A DNA stretch of 60,774 nt, from NCBI GenBank assembly GCA_002104985.1, contig MCGO01000221.1, positions 1-60,774 on the forward strand, in the 5' to 3' direction. Below, one piece after another: positions 41,535 to 54,300 of the stretch. The notes under the pieces are model-generated. The model had not been told where the DNA came from, did not search any database, and saw only the letters and a list, made by a program, of their open reading frames with translations. Within the stretch, counting starts at the first letter, position 1; the number at the start of each line of letters is the position of its first letter. The position numbers were made by a program, and so were the translations under genes. The stretch is from Rhizoclosmatium globosum. Its lineage: Eukaryota; Chytridiomycota; Chytridiomycetes; Chytridiales; Chytriomycetaceae.

Positions 41535-42758
41535 TTAAGAACTCGCTCGCTCTATTTCTACATCTATATTCAAAGCATTCTTCTTTCCTGAGCTTCCAGG
41601 AGATGACAGGTTGAAATCTCGGATACGAGCGTTGATTTCAGGAATGCGCAACTCTGCCCATTCTTTACTTCTCCTTCTCCAAATAGCTTCTTTGGTTTCT
41701 GCAAACTTTGGAGGATCAGCAGATGTAGGCGGGGGTGATTGGGTGACAGTTTGTTTACTTGGAGAAATCCAAGATGTCAGAGCTTTGAGGCCAAACGAGA
41801 GCGATGAATTGGGTTGAGACTGCGAGGGCGCGGATTCTCGAAAGCATTCCGCGTAAATATTCTTGAGCTCTATCCGAAGTTTCTGAATATCTTCATCAAT
41901 GTCCTTGTGTTTTTCCACCCATCCAGGTAGGGTATTCTGTGACTTGAGCATACGATTCATGAAAAACTCAGTATCAGAAAGATGCACGTTCAGGCGTTCG
42001 TCAGTGTCAAAAGCGATTGGTTTTCCCCGACCAGGAAGTTCATCGAATTGACCTTGTCTTCGCGCATTCGCGATCCGCTCTTCCACCAATGAATCAAATG
42101 TTTCGAGAGTTGGACGAATTGTCATGTAATCTTCAAAGAGTTGTTGGGTGGGCGTTTTGTATGCTTCTGCATCGGATTTCGCATGTTGAGCACGAATGAT
42201 AGTGGCCGATCGAGCCAGAGGGCTTTTCGCAGCGGCAGAAGAAGACGCGGCGGATGCAGGGCCCTCCAAGTATTTGCGGTTTGCTGTTGATATTTAACCT
42301 CTGTAGACTGTAGCAGGCGGCGAAGCGAGCGACTCACCGACGGGCTGCCGCACGCCGACCTTTTCATTCAGGTCCGCACCGGCGCGTGATGCCTGAGTCG
42401 ACTGGATGACGAAGCGTTTCGTGATTGCGTCCTTGCCTTTCGGGTTGTCGCCGGTGATTGGCGTCTCGGTCGCGACGAAGGCGAGTGCCGCCGCGCGTTT
42501 GAGAACGCCGCCGAGGCTTTGGTTGAGCACGCGCGAATCGACGTCGGCGCTGATTTCGAGTGGCGCCGACGAGAGCACCTGGTCGTTTGTTGTTGAAGTG
42601 GCGTCGACGGTCGTTGCGTGTTCGCTGGATTCGATCGCCTTCTGTGCTGTTCCACTGGATGAAGACGTGGACGACGACGTGGATGTGTGGCGGAGACGCC
42701 GAATTTGAAGGCGCAGATGTGCCAGCATTTGGTTGAAAGAAAGATTCTCCAAATGCAT
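41535..42758 (-). CDS. DNAJC28-like (DUF1992) protein without a J domain
   Basis: Two exons. The second carries the DUF1992 core V-E-E-R-I-A-N-A-R-R-Q-G-Q-F-D-E-L-P-G-R-G-K-P, shared by bacterial YhdN-type proteins and the C-terminal half of animal DNAJC28. No HPD J domain is present. The first exon is Ser/Thr/Ala-rich with arginines near the start (L-R-L-Q-I-R-R-L-R), suggesting a mitochondrial presequence. The join uses a GTGAGT donor and a CAACAG acceptor, giving R-Q-P-V-A-N-R-K-Y-L-E-G-P. I chose the ATG at 42758; the next in-frame one is at 42728. The first exon is strongly GC-skewed relative to the second. Confidence 0.78.
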
Positions 42759-44432
42759 TCCAAAGAATCCCTCGCTCGGTTGACAAAGAAGGACTTGGCT
42801 CAAATCATCAAGGCGAATAATTGGGATATTGATACGGCTCTGAAGGTAGACTGGCGTTTGAACCTATAACCGTGTGTGCTGATGTGTCCTGTCAAACTCC
42901 AACTAGAAAGATGTTCTCATTGCGGCAATTCTTGCTCATCAGGCACCTGTCGAGCATACAGATACCACAGAAGCTGTTATGGAACTGGCAGAGGAGAAGG
43001 CTCCTAACTTGGATTCACTTTCACGTCCGGAACTCGTCAAACTAGCAAAATCTCTAGGAGTCTCTGCAACAGGGAAGGTAATGAATTCAAATAAGAAGAG
43101 TCTCATTATATTAATATTAATGAATAGAAACATGAGCTGGTGGAGCGAATCATGGAAGCTCAACAACAGAATGTTCGTCGGACGGACGGAGACCCTCCCG
43201 CAGTGCTCGACAGAGAAGCACAAGTTCCAAAAACCTATTTTTGTGTCATTGAACGCGCGGAATTTGCTTCAGAAGGAAAGGGATATCCTGGAATTGCCAT
43301 ATTAAAATCTGGCCTCGTGTTTCTTGAAGATTCAGAATCAAAGAAGGCACATCCTCTCCGACTACCAATACATCATAATAACGGTGCTCTTCCCGATGGG
43401 TACCTGGATAATATTGTTTGCCGTCCATGCCTTGAAAAGAACAGGGCAATGGGCATCTTTTTCATCAACAAGTGAGTGGTGTATATGTTTCCTATCGTGA
43501 CTCATGGAATATTTAGATCTCAAACAGACTCTGCAGTAGAGCCTGTTCATCCCCAAGTCGGTCATTCTGCAGGCCCATCCTTTTCATTTGATTTCACAAC
43601 CAAACCGCCTATCATCACCAGTACTCCCAATAATAATGGCGGCATAATAGTCAGCGAGGTGAAAGAAATCGCTTCGACCTCTGCGAGACCTGACCCATTG
43701 CTTTCTAAACATGACGAAGCCCTGAACGATAACAATATTCTGGACGAAATCAGTATGATATCAGAAACAGCGAACGATGTTCTTGCAGCTCTTGATATGT
43801 GCGATGAAGAGCCAGAATTCAAAGGCACACCTTCATCGGTGATATCTGATGTTGGAAACACGTCGTTCGCCACTTCCAAAGAATTCTTGTCTCTATCAGC
43901 CTCGCCTTCAGCCATTCCAATCTCATCAAAAATAACAGCTCTTCCCTCTCCTCGTGCCGCTATTCCCTCCAGTCATAGAAAGCCTGTGAAACAATCGCTG
44001 CACATTGAACTCGCCCAACGACGTATGTCGCAAAAATTGCATTCATCCCAGGCATCTCAAGCAGCGCGCGATAAAAAGCTCGCAGAAACACGAAGATTGG
44101 CCACACACGCCACAGAGACATTAGATCCCCCCGGAGACGATATCTCTCCCGACAACAGTTTTTCGAGTACAACGACTAGTGGAAGTGGGCGTTCATTGAA
44201 GTTGCCTGCACCTGCCAAGGAAAGGAAAGCACGAGGGGAAGTATTGTGGAAGCCACCAACACGACCTGCATCGGTATTAGATACGAGCAGCTACGTTCCG
44301 AAAGAAGATGAGAGTATTGCGAAAGCTGTTGAAGATATTCTGGGTCAAACTGAAAGAGGGAGTGAAGAGGAGTGGAAGATGATTACTGGAATGGGACAGA
44401 TGGGGAGTAAAAAAGTTGTGAGGAGTCCGTAA
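42753..44432 (+). CDS. Protein with SAP-like motifs, unknown function
   Basis: Exons meet across introns at about 42846-42908, 43078-43129 and 43473-43518. Two short helical segments look like SAP DNA-binding motifs: L-A-R-L-T-K-K-D-L-A-Q-I-I and L-D-S-L-S-R-P-E-L-V-K-L-A-K-S-L-G-V-S-A-T-G-K-K-H-E-L-V-E-R-I. After them comes a compact domain (Y-F-C-V-I-E-R-A-E-F-A-S) that I do not know, and the last ~300 residues are disordered with a coiled or basic patch (H-I-E-L-A-Q-R-R-M-S-Q-K-L) near 44000. A chromatin or RNA role is inferred from the SAP motifs. Start 42753 or 42717; the former shares the palindrome ATGCAT with the divergent start of the DNAJC28-like gene. Confidence 0.6.
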
Positions 44433-44570
44433 TTGTTTCATGTGTGGAGAATGTTAGAGAATGGTTGAGAAGGGTGTGCGAGAGGAAGGCGGTAGAACTT
44501 GGCAGAACTTGGTGTTTGGGGTTGATTTCATTTGGCCAAAAACAAAAAAGAACCAACCAAACGTTTCACT

Positions 44571-45778
44571 ATGTCAGCTGTTGACGAAAAGGAAGGAAAG
44601 TTTATCTCAAGGCCTGTTACTTCATCAGATCTGCTGCAATGGGCAATCATCAACAAGGCGACTGAGAAGGAAGATGCTCCGGCAAGGGATGAGCCTATGG
44701 TTCCAAGAGAGCCTATTGTAAGCTTGCCGCTCCTAAAGACACGGAATCTTAATGAATTCATAGGATCCAAAATGGGTCGATATCATCTTGGGACAGCCCG
44801 ATTCCGTTCGCATGAAGGGTACGTAGCCCTTGATCATCCACAACCTATGCTTACTCTGACATCCAGAGTGCGTCGAAATCATCAAAGATGCCTCAAAGAC
44901 TCTCGACGAGAAACTGCAAGCCTTCGATGAGCTTGAAATGGTGAGTTACTCTCAGGATGTTTCAAACTTGCTAACACTCAGTCTAGCTTATTGAATCTCT
45001 GGACAATGCCAATGACTTGAGAAAACTAGGCCTTTGGAAGCCAATCTTCGAAGTCTTGAAAAGTGATCCTGAGGCGGAGCTGCGAGCTTTTGCCGCTTGG
45101 GTGATGGGAACTGCAGTTCAAAACAACCCTGGAGCTCAGAAAGATGTAATACTTTTCCGCATGTGTTTTATTGTGACTTATGGCCCCATTACTACAGTTT
45201 TTGGCTGTCGAGGGCCTACCCATTCTTGTTCACGCTCTTGGAAACGACTCTGACTCTGAAGTTCGAGCCAAATGCATGACTTGTCTCTCTGGTCTTGTCC
45301 GCCACAACCCTGCCGCCTACCAACTCTTGGGTGCTAATTCCACTTCAAATCTTGGGCTTGAACCTGTTCTTCAGCTTATCAAGAGCACCAATGGAAACTG
45401 GAGCAAGGCGCAAAAACGTGCTGTATTTTTCTTGGATGGTCTTGTGAGCGGAACTAGTGGAGAGGAGGAGGATGTTATCGCAAAGGCGGTTGAAGATGCA
45501 AAGAAGGGTAATTGGGCGGCAGATGTCGCGGCCATGTTGGAAGCCGATCAGAATATTGACGCGGACTTATTGGAAAAGGTTCGTCTTTCGCAACACTATA
45601 CAACACTGACGATTGATAAACGCAGAGTATATCACTGTTAATTCATTTGGGAGAAAAGAACGTAGTTGCAGACGATTTTAAGTTGAGGTTGAAAGGTGTC
45701 CTCGCATCTGCAACTTCAAAATATGCTGCAGACTTGGATCAAGACCTCGTCAATGCCGCGAAAACTATGTTTCAATAA
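44571..45778 (+). CDS. FES1: FES1/HspBP1 Hsp70 nucleotide exchange factor
   Basis: Six exons with consistent phases, including one intron that removes an apparent break before [10 protein letters not shown]. The Fes1 pattern is complete: D-L-L-Q-W-A-I-I-N, a D-P-K-W segment, [32 protein letters not shown] and the armadillo repeats beginning L-G-L-W-K-P-I-F, then A-V-Q-N-N-P, and L-S-G-L-V-R-H-N-P. Fes1 releases ADP from cytosolic Hsp70 and assists degradation of misfolded proteins. About 55 N-terminal residues before the core are Lys/Glu-rich. Its stop is separated by one base from the stop of the convergent site-2 protease. Confidence 0.9.
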
Positions 45779-45779
45779 A

Positions 45780-47803
45780 CTATATTATTGAGTTGATTGT
45801 TGCCACAATTATTAATATTCCCAGCAGCAAAGTTGAAACACGCCCCAGTACTCGCAGGATTCTATCTTTGTACAAACGCAGCTTTGACAATGCTTTCATA
45901 CCAAGTGTCATTCCACTGGGTAATGTACCGCTAGACTGGATTTCAAGAAATATATCAAACAGAGCCGAAAATGCATGGAACCCATCCATATCTTGAGCTG
46001 GAATCATATTGAAGAATGCAAGCGCGGTATTGAAGGAGATTAAAAAACTAGTATGGCATTAGTGAATTACATAATCGTCGTTTGATACTTACTGCAATAT
46101 TCGCTCAATCTTGTAAGGGACAGAAAGAGGAAAATACCGATGTCTTGGATAGAAACAGCCTATTCGAACTGAAATGAAAGTTAGGGAGTTATGGAATTGG
46201 TGCATCAACGAACCCGATTCAGAAATCTCCCGAGGATCTCCAAGATATAAAACAGTCCGCAATGGAATAGGGATATGTCGGTCTGTCATAGGAACGGAAC
46301 CTTCAACGTTACCCCTTCCGAAAATATGTGATTTTGAGGATTTCGTTACATTCAGCTCTGATACATGATCTTTCCTTTGTCGTTTGATCTCTTTTCGCTC
46401 CAAAATATCAAGAGTGTGTAATCGAATGATACGTATATGTTGATTGGGAATGTAGGCGGACATACAAAGCTGTGGCTCAGATGTGTTTGGGCAATCGCCA
46501 TCAACTGAACATAGATCCGCAAAACGAAGAACAGATTCTAAGTCGACACAAGATTTTGGCGATGATTGCAGCTGTGATTCAGATGTTCAGAACACATAAA
46601 GGTCCATCACAATACACACCGCATCCTTGTGCAATTCAATCAAGGGGCGCATATTGACAATATCATGGGGTAAAAAGCATTGGTAGGCGTTTCCATAATC
46701 GCCCAATGGTCTTTCGAGATCAACGTTACAACATGACGCAGGACCTATAAGGTTTTAGAATATATCCCACATAAATTCAAAACCAAACAAACAAACCATT
46801 TGAAATAACTTCTTTGTCAATACAGTATCCTTGACGTACCGACCCACTGGTTTCAAGCGCCTTTGCGAGTCCAGTATCCCAGTCATTTACACCAAAACTG
46901 ATTTGTACTTCATTAACTGCCATTATTATGGAACCAACAGGCAAGTTTGTATGTAGCGGGGACTGTTTTTCCACGTCAAGTACAACCACACCTCCATTCC
47001 AAGCAGATCCGTTGTGAATAGACCGCAAATCACGGTATACCCATCCAATCCAAGATGGAAGAGTCATTAAAATAACCAAAGAAATTATCGCAAAGACTGC
47101 ATTATGCCAGACTCCAGCGCACACGATTTTAAGTTTGGCCCAAGGTGATATGAACTTTAATGCAGTGTCGTCAAGATCAACAAAGGCTCCAGGGTAGATT
47201 AACCAGATAAAAACTCCAGCCGCTTGCATCTGCACTTGCTCTCTAATCACCGATTTAATAAAAACAGGAGTATCATGAAGTTTACATTGATGCTGCAATG
47301 GCATGACCAGCTTCGTGAAACACTCCAGCAAAGAATAAAGCGAAAAAATAGTATCCGACGGCATATAATGGGAGGTTGATACCAGGTATCTATGTACAGT
47401 TATCGCGTGTTCCGTTTTCAATGATTCATACCAGTGAAACCAAGAACCGTCCATTCGTAGGACTCTCGAGATTAGGACCACTCGAATAGGCCAACGTCCG
47501 ATTAACTACATCAACATCGACGGTTCGCCATTCTAAGTCAGTGCCGTTTTGAAACGAGATTGTAGGAGACTGATGGTTGTGCACAAAGAAGTCTCTGACA
47601 GCCAGCACACAACATACAATCATCATCACAACACTAAGCACAAGTGCAATACATCCGAATATAGCGCCACAGGCGAACCAGTGATGGAGCAGGGCTTTCA
47701 ATTGCTGGTTGCACAGGCCTAAGTTTCGCCACACAACGTCATTCAGCGCAATCGTCGTCACTTTCAGTTGAAGTAAAGAGTATGAAATAATGGCTAAAGG
47801 CAT
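45780..47803 (-). CDS. MBTPS2: Site-2 intramembrane metalloprotease (MBTPS2-like)
   Basis: A multi-exon gene. The catalytic helix reads F-H-E-A-G-H (HExxH zinc motif) and is followed, after an intron, by [13 protein letters not shown]-like region follows ([13 protein letters not shown]), then a cysteine-containing lumenal insert and finally [16 protein letters not shown], the second active-site motif with its zinc-ligand aspartate, and a last hydrophobic helix. An intron at about 46626-46670 (GTGTGT donor) removes an apparent stop. S2P cleaves SREBP-type transcription factors in sterol regulation. I chose ATG 47803 because the N-terminal hydrophobic helix starts there. A short upstream frame lies in the leader. 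Confidence 0.87.
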
Positions 47804-48398
47804 GGCATTTTGTCGATCAGAATGCTGAGGTAGGATATTGCTGCCGTCGTTCTTCAATTGGTTGCTGGGAGCAATAAGGCGGCGATGAATCCTTGGCTAT
47901 TTGATTCATTCAGTTTAACTGCGTTTCTATGCTCTCATATACTTGCATATTGTGTCCGGAGAAGGAAGAGGGACACATGAACGAATCCCCAGAACAACGT
48001 GACAGCCAAAATGAAGTCAAAAAGCATATCCTACTATATTTCTCCTTCTTCCTTTCTCGACCGGGTTTTTATATTAAAGAAAGAAATAGATAATTATTGA
48101 GAATGGGAAAGAAATGGAATCTCTAGTTTATCTGAATAGTTAGAAGGAGAAAGGAAGGAGGGAAGGAGAAAGGAATGAGGCTGATACTTTGTTTCTATTC
48201 GATCCTATGTATGTATAAATCGAGTAATATTCCTTGTGCTTTCCAAAAAGATGAAACGTTATCAGTGGGAGGAAGGGGGTGGCTCCATTATCTAGCCAAT
48301 CAGATTTGTTTCAGATTGGCAGCGAGATCAAGAAAAGGCACTGTCTGTAAAAAAGTCATCCAACAAAAACTTCACGCACACATCGCAACTTTCCAACT
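47804..48398. promoter_or_regulatory. Divergent promoter region between site-2 protease and GLT1
   Basis: These 595 bp separate two divergent starts. Near 48135-48180 there is a nearly pure purine tract (GGAGAAAGGAAGGAGGGAAG), and near 48035-48060 a pyrimidine tract of similar character, possible nucleosome-excluding elements. A short ATG frame lies from 48175. No other gene is visible. Confidence 0.5.
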
Positions 48399-51300
48399 AT
48401 GTGCGGCGTTGGTTTCTTATCTCACATTCGGGGCAAGGTACATATTATCTATTGAAATGTGGGCCGTCTCTGGAATCTGATATCGTGCACCTGGGGGGAG
48501 CTCATGGGTTGGAATACAGCAAGATATCGAGTCAACTGACGTATCTATCACGATATTCTGCATAAGATAGTACAGTTGATAGCAATGTAGTTGTTTTAAA
48601 CGGGATATATGGACGAAATGTTAGATTTGGATAGCCGAGATACTGCATCTATGTTATCTACACTCTTCCGATATCATGTCACAAACCGTCCTCATTCACT
48701 AAACATTATATCTTCACGACTAGACCTCACACTCGCTCCTCTATCAAGCGCATTCGATGCTGTGTAATATGACACATCGTGGTGCCGAAGGTGCCGACTC
48801 CCGTGATGGAGACGGTGCTGGTATTATGCTCTCTATTCCCCACAGTTTCTTTCAACAAGGCCTGGCTGTAGATGCAGCTGTCAAGGCACAATTGATTCCC
48901 GGAAAATACGCAACAGGAAATGTTTTCTTTTCGCCAATCGTTGAAGGATCTGATTCTGAATCAGACGCTCATGACTCTCTTGTTTCTGCTGCAGTCGAAG
49001 AAATGAAAGCGAAATTCGAAGAGATTGCACTTCGTATGGGCCTCCAAGTCCTCTTTTGGCGTGAAGTTCCACATGACTCTTCTATTCTCGGCCCAGTGTC
49101 AAAATCACAAGAGCCAGTCATTCTTCAGCCATTCATCATCGCCACTTCCAACGTTACTGGATCTGAGGAAGAAGTTAACAAGGCTTTTGAACGTCAGCTC
49201 TACCTTTTGAGAAAGGTCTCTACCAACACTTTTAACGGCGAAAAATCCGAAGACTCAGGTCACAACAACATCTACATTTGCTCATTGTCGTCTCGCTTGA
49301 TTGTTTACAAAGGTCTCCTCGCGCCAATCCAAGTCTTCAAGTACTTCGTTGACTTGAACGATGTCAACTTCGAGTCTGCATTTGCACTCGTTCACTCCAG
49401 ATTTTCTACCAACACTTTCCCCAGTTGGGATCGTGCTCATCCTATGAGATGGGTGGCACACAACGGTGAGTGTTCCTTAGTAAATTACTTTTTATCTAAT
49501 ATGTACCAATTTAACGAAGGTGAAATCAACACGTTGCGTGGAAACAAGAACTGGATGCGGTCTCGTGAAGGCGTTCTGCAGATTCCCAAGACCTTGACCC
49601 CTGCTCCAACTATGATTACCACTGAGAATGTCAAGCCAGGAATGGAAAGCGAGCCATTGACATCTCTCGAGCCTCTGTTTCCTATCATTGAGCCCAATGG
49701 TTCAGACTCTTCTGCCCTCGACAATGTTGTTGAATTGTTGCATTTGATGTCATCCGATCTGACACTTCCAGAATCAGTTGCAGTCATGATTCCTGAAGCG
49801 TTGTCTCCAAAGTCTGCCTCTACAGAACCAAGCCACTTGGAGTCTTTCCATGAATGGGCTGCATGTGTTATGGAGCCATGGGATGGTCCTGCCCTCGTTA
49901 CTTTTTGCGATGGTCGCAGAGTCGGAGCTCGCTTGGACAGAAATGGACTTCGTCCCTGTCGTTATGTGATGACAAGCAACGACCTCATGATTGTTGCTTC
50001 AGAAGTCGGTATCCTCGGCGGTATCGAAGATACCATTGTTAAAAAGGGCCGTTTGGAGCCTGGACGTATGCTTGTGGTTGACATGGAGAAAGGTGTGGTC
50101 AACTTTGACGAGGAGGACGAGGCACAGGAAGAGTCTGTTGGTGCCTTGAGTCGTGTTGCACAGCTTAATGATTTCGGTGCATGGATCAAAAACGGAATGG
50201 TAACAATGGACGAGTTGCGTCAGTGGTGGAAACCACTTGCCACCAACGACTTCATTACTCAATCTGTCAACTCTGCGGGTAAAGAAACACTTGAAGATCC
50301 TCGATTGAAAGCCTTCAATCTTGACATGGAGCAACTGAACATGATCTTAGTCCCAATGGTTTGTTCTTGCTATTATGTACACCAAAGCATAACCATTTTT
50401 ACAAAATAGTTCACCGATGGAAAAGAAGCCCTGGGATCCATGGGAGTTGATATTCCACTGGCCTGTCTTTCTAATGCTCCTCGTCCACTGTACGACTATT
50501 TCCGCCAGCATTTCGCGCAAGTCACCAATCCACCCATTGATCCAATTCGTGAGACACTTGTCATGTCCCTTACCTGTTACTTGGGTGCGGAAGGAAACCT
50601 CTTGGACATGTCGCCAAGCCAAGTTGCTCGTTTGAAGCTGGAAAGCCCTATCCTGTCTCCATTCGATATGGACTGTATCAAGTACGGTATCCAAGGCTTC
50701 GGGGAGAATACTCCTCGTGGCCAGTGGAAGGTCTACACAGTTGATACTACCTACCCAGTTGTTGCCGGTCAAGACCAATACGAAAGTACTTTAGAACGCG
50801 TCTGCAACGAAGTCTTGCATCTGATTGAAAACGCTGAATCCTCAGAAAAGCTGTTGGTTATTCTTTCGGATGCTCAAGTTAGCCAAGATCGCGTTGCATT
50901 GTCGTCGCTTATCTCACTTGGTGGTGTCCACCATTTCTTGCTGAGAAAGAAGCTTCGTGGTCGTGTGTCTTTGATTGTCGAGACTGGAGAAGCTCGTGAA
51001 GTTCACCAATTTTGTATTTTGCTTGGATATGGTGCTGATGCTGGTAAGTTATCACCTCTTAATCTGTTCCACGTCTAAAACGGAAGTACAGTCTACCCAT
51101 ACTTGTCATTTGAGCTCATGACCAAGTTAAAACGTGACAACATCATCAAAACTGATCAGCCTGTTGAGGCTTTGTTCAAAAACTACATCAAATCATCGAA
51201 TGATGGAATCAAGAAAGTCATGTCGAAGATGGGAATTTCCACTCTTCAATCTTACAAAGCTGCTCAAATCTTTGAATGTCTGGGACTTTCTGCGAATGTC

Positions 51301-54300
51301 ATTTCTCGCTGCTTCAACGGAACACCATCACGTATTGCTGGAATTGACTTCGCTGAAATTGGGGCGGATGCTTTGAGACTTCATGATGCCGCCTGGCCAA
51401 CTCGTGCTACTGTGTCATTCAATGACCACAGTCTGCCAGAATCTGGAAAGTACCACTGGCGTAACGGTGCAGAACCTCACATCAATGACCCAACAACGGT
51501 TGGTTCCTTGCAAGATGCTGTGAGAAACAAAAACAAGTCATCGTACGACACCTATTCCAAGCACTGTCACCAGCAAATCAAGCATTGTACTTTGAGAGGA
51601 ATGCTTGATTTCGACTTTGGATCTGAGGAGAGCTCCGTTCCACTCGACGAAGTGGAGCCATGGACCTCAATTGTGAAGCGATTCTGCACAGGAGCCATGT
51701 CCTATGGTTCTATTTCCAAAGAGTCTCACTCTACTCTCGCTATTGCCATGAATCAACTCGGTGGAAAGTCTAATACTGGTGAAGGAGGTGAAGACCCAGA
51801 ACGTTCCACTATTCCAGACGCGGAAAGCGGTACTTCGATGCGCTCTGCCATCAAACAGGTGGCGTCTGGAAGATTCGGTGTGACCAGCTTCTACCTCGCC
51901 GATGCAGATGAACTTCAGATCAAGTTGGCTCAGGGAGCTAAACCTGGAGAAGGTGGTGAGCTTCCAGGCCACAAGGTTTCTGGTGACATCGCAAAAACGA
52001 GGAAGTCGACTCCAGGAGTTGGTCTTATTTCTCCACCTCCTCACCATGACATCTACTCCATTGAAGACTTGAAACAACTGATTTATGATCTGAAGTGCGC
52101 CAATCCAGAGGCAAGAATTTCTGTCAAGTTGGTCTCTGAAGTCGGAGTTTCTGTAATCGCATCTGGGGTTGCCAAAGCGAAGGCAGAGCACATCTTGATC
52201 TCAGGACACGATGGTGGCACGGGAGCTTCTAGATGGTATGCATTATTTTTTTCTTTCGTGCTTTCTGATCTTATTTAATCCTAGGACCGGTATTCAACAT
52301 GCTGGTGTTCCTTGGGAGCTTGGACTCACTGAAACTCACCAAACTCTTGTCGCCAAGGGATTACGTGGACGTGTTGTTCTTCAAACTGATGGACAAATCA
52401 AGACCGGTCGCGATGTTGCTATCGCTTGTTTGCTTGGTGCCGAGGAGTGGGGATTTGCTACGACTCCTTTGATTGCTATGGGATGTACTATGATGCGTAA
52501 ATGTCACTTGAACACATGTCCAGTTGGAATTGCTACTCAAGATGAGCAACTCCGCAAAAAGTTTGCTGGTAAACCAGAGCATGTCGTGAATTTCTTCTAC
52601 TACGTTGCGGAAGAATTGCGAAGCATCATGGCTCGCTTGGGATTCAGAACCATTAATGAAATGGTTGGCCGTACAGATAGACTTAAAGTTGACGAATCTG
52701 CACTTACTGCAAAGACCAAGACATTGGACTTGAGCCCTATTCTTGCTGCGACCTACGCCCCTGGAGTTGAAATGCACAATGTTCAAGGTCAGGATCATGG
52801 TCTCGAGAGCCGCTTGGACACTCGTATGATCGAACTTGCCAAGGACTCAATCAAGATGGGCGTAAAATCTCACATGGCATTCACTGTTGTCAACACCGAG
52901 CGTACAATTGGAACCACTCTTTCTTTCCACGTGTCCAAAACTCATGGTGAAAGTGGTTTGCCAGATGGAACTATTAATGTCAAGCTGGATGGATCCGCTG
53001 GCCAGTCATTAGCTGCATTCCTTTCCAAGGGAATTACCATTGAGCTTGAAGGAGATGCTAATGACTACGTTGGTAAGGGTCTTTCAGGAGGGCAGCTTGT
53101 GTTGTACCCACCCAAGGCCGCCACCTTCAACTCTCACGAAAACGTGATTGCTGGTAATGCTTGCTTTTACGGTGCAACTTCTGGTCATGCCTTCATTGCG
53201 GGTATTGCCGCGGAACGTTTCTGTGTGAGAAACTCTGGTGCTACTGTTGTGATTGAAGGTGTTGGAGATCATGGTTGCGAGTATATGACTGGTGGTCGTG
53301 TCGTAATCCTAGGATCTACTGGAAGAAACTTTGCTGCTGGAATGAGTGGTGGTATTGCGTACGTTCTGGACCAAGACGCCACGTTCGCGTCCAAGTGCAA
53401 CATGGAAATGGTGGCGCTTGTTGCTGTGGCTGACTTGAAGGAAGTAACATATCTTCGCCGACTCATTGAAGAACATCATGCAAGAACTGGCTCCAAGATT
53501 GCCAAAACTGTTCTTCAGAACTGGATGGCATACTTGCCAAAGTTCGTCAAGGTGTACCCCCATGACTATAAGGCTGCATTGGAACGCGCTGAGGCTGAGG
53601 CTGCTGCCTCTAAACCAGCTGAAACCGTCGTTGTTCCTGCTCCAGCGAAGGAAGAGCCAGTCCTCCTTGATCTTGAAGACAGTGTCCCTGATGAGGCCAT
53701 GTTGAAGAGCGCTGATAAAGTTAAAGGGTTTATGAAATATTCCGAAAGACTGATTCTTACCGCAATGCCTCGAAGAGGGTAAAAGACTTTGATGAAATCA
53801 ACGCACGTTTGACTGCACCAGAGTTGAAGATTCAAGCCGCGCGCTGCATGGATTGTAAGTGAAACAGACTCATTTCCTTAAACAATTAACCATTTGTTTT
53901 CAGGTGGTGTTCCATTCTGCCAATCCGATGCCACCGGTTGTCCAATTGGAAACGTCATTCCTAAATGGAATGACTTGGTTTTCAATGACCGATGGAAGGA
54001 AGCTCTCAATCGCCTTCTCTTAACCACAACTTCCCTGAATTCACAGGCCGAGTTTGTCCTGCTCCTTGTGAAGGTTCATGTGTTTTGGGTATTAACGAAA
54101 TGCCTGTCGCCATCAAGTCCATCGAGTGTGCCATTATCGACAAAGGATTTGCCGAAGGTTGGATTGTTCCAACACCGCCGTCTGTTCGCACAGGGAAGCG
54201 TGTTTGCCATTGTTGGTTCTGGTCCAGCTGGTCTCGCAGCCGCAGACCAACTCAACAAGGCCGGACATACTGTGACTGTCTACGACAGAAACGACAGACA

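Noticed and set aside
46600..46700. Premature stop in the site-2 protease
   Set aside because: A GTGTGT...CACAG intron removes it in phase 0 and restores the expected lumenal cysteine region.
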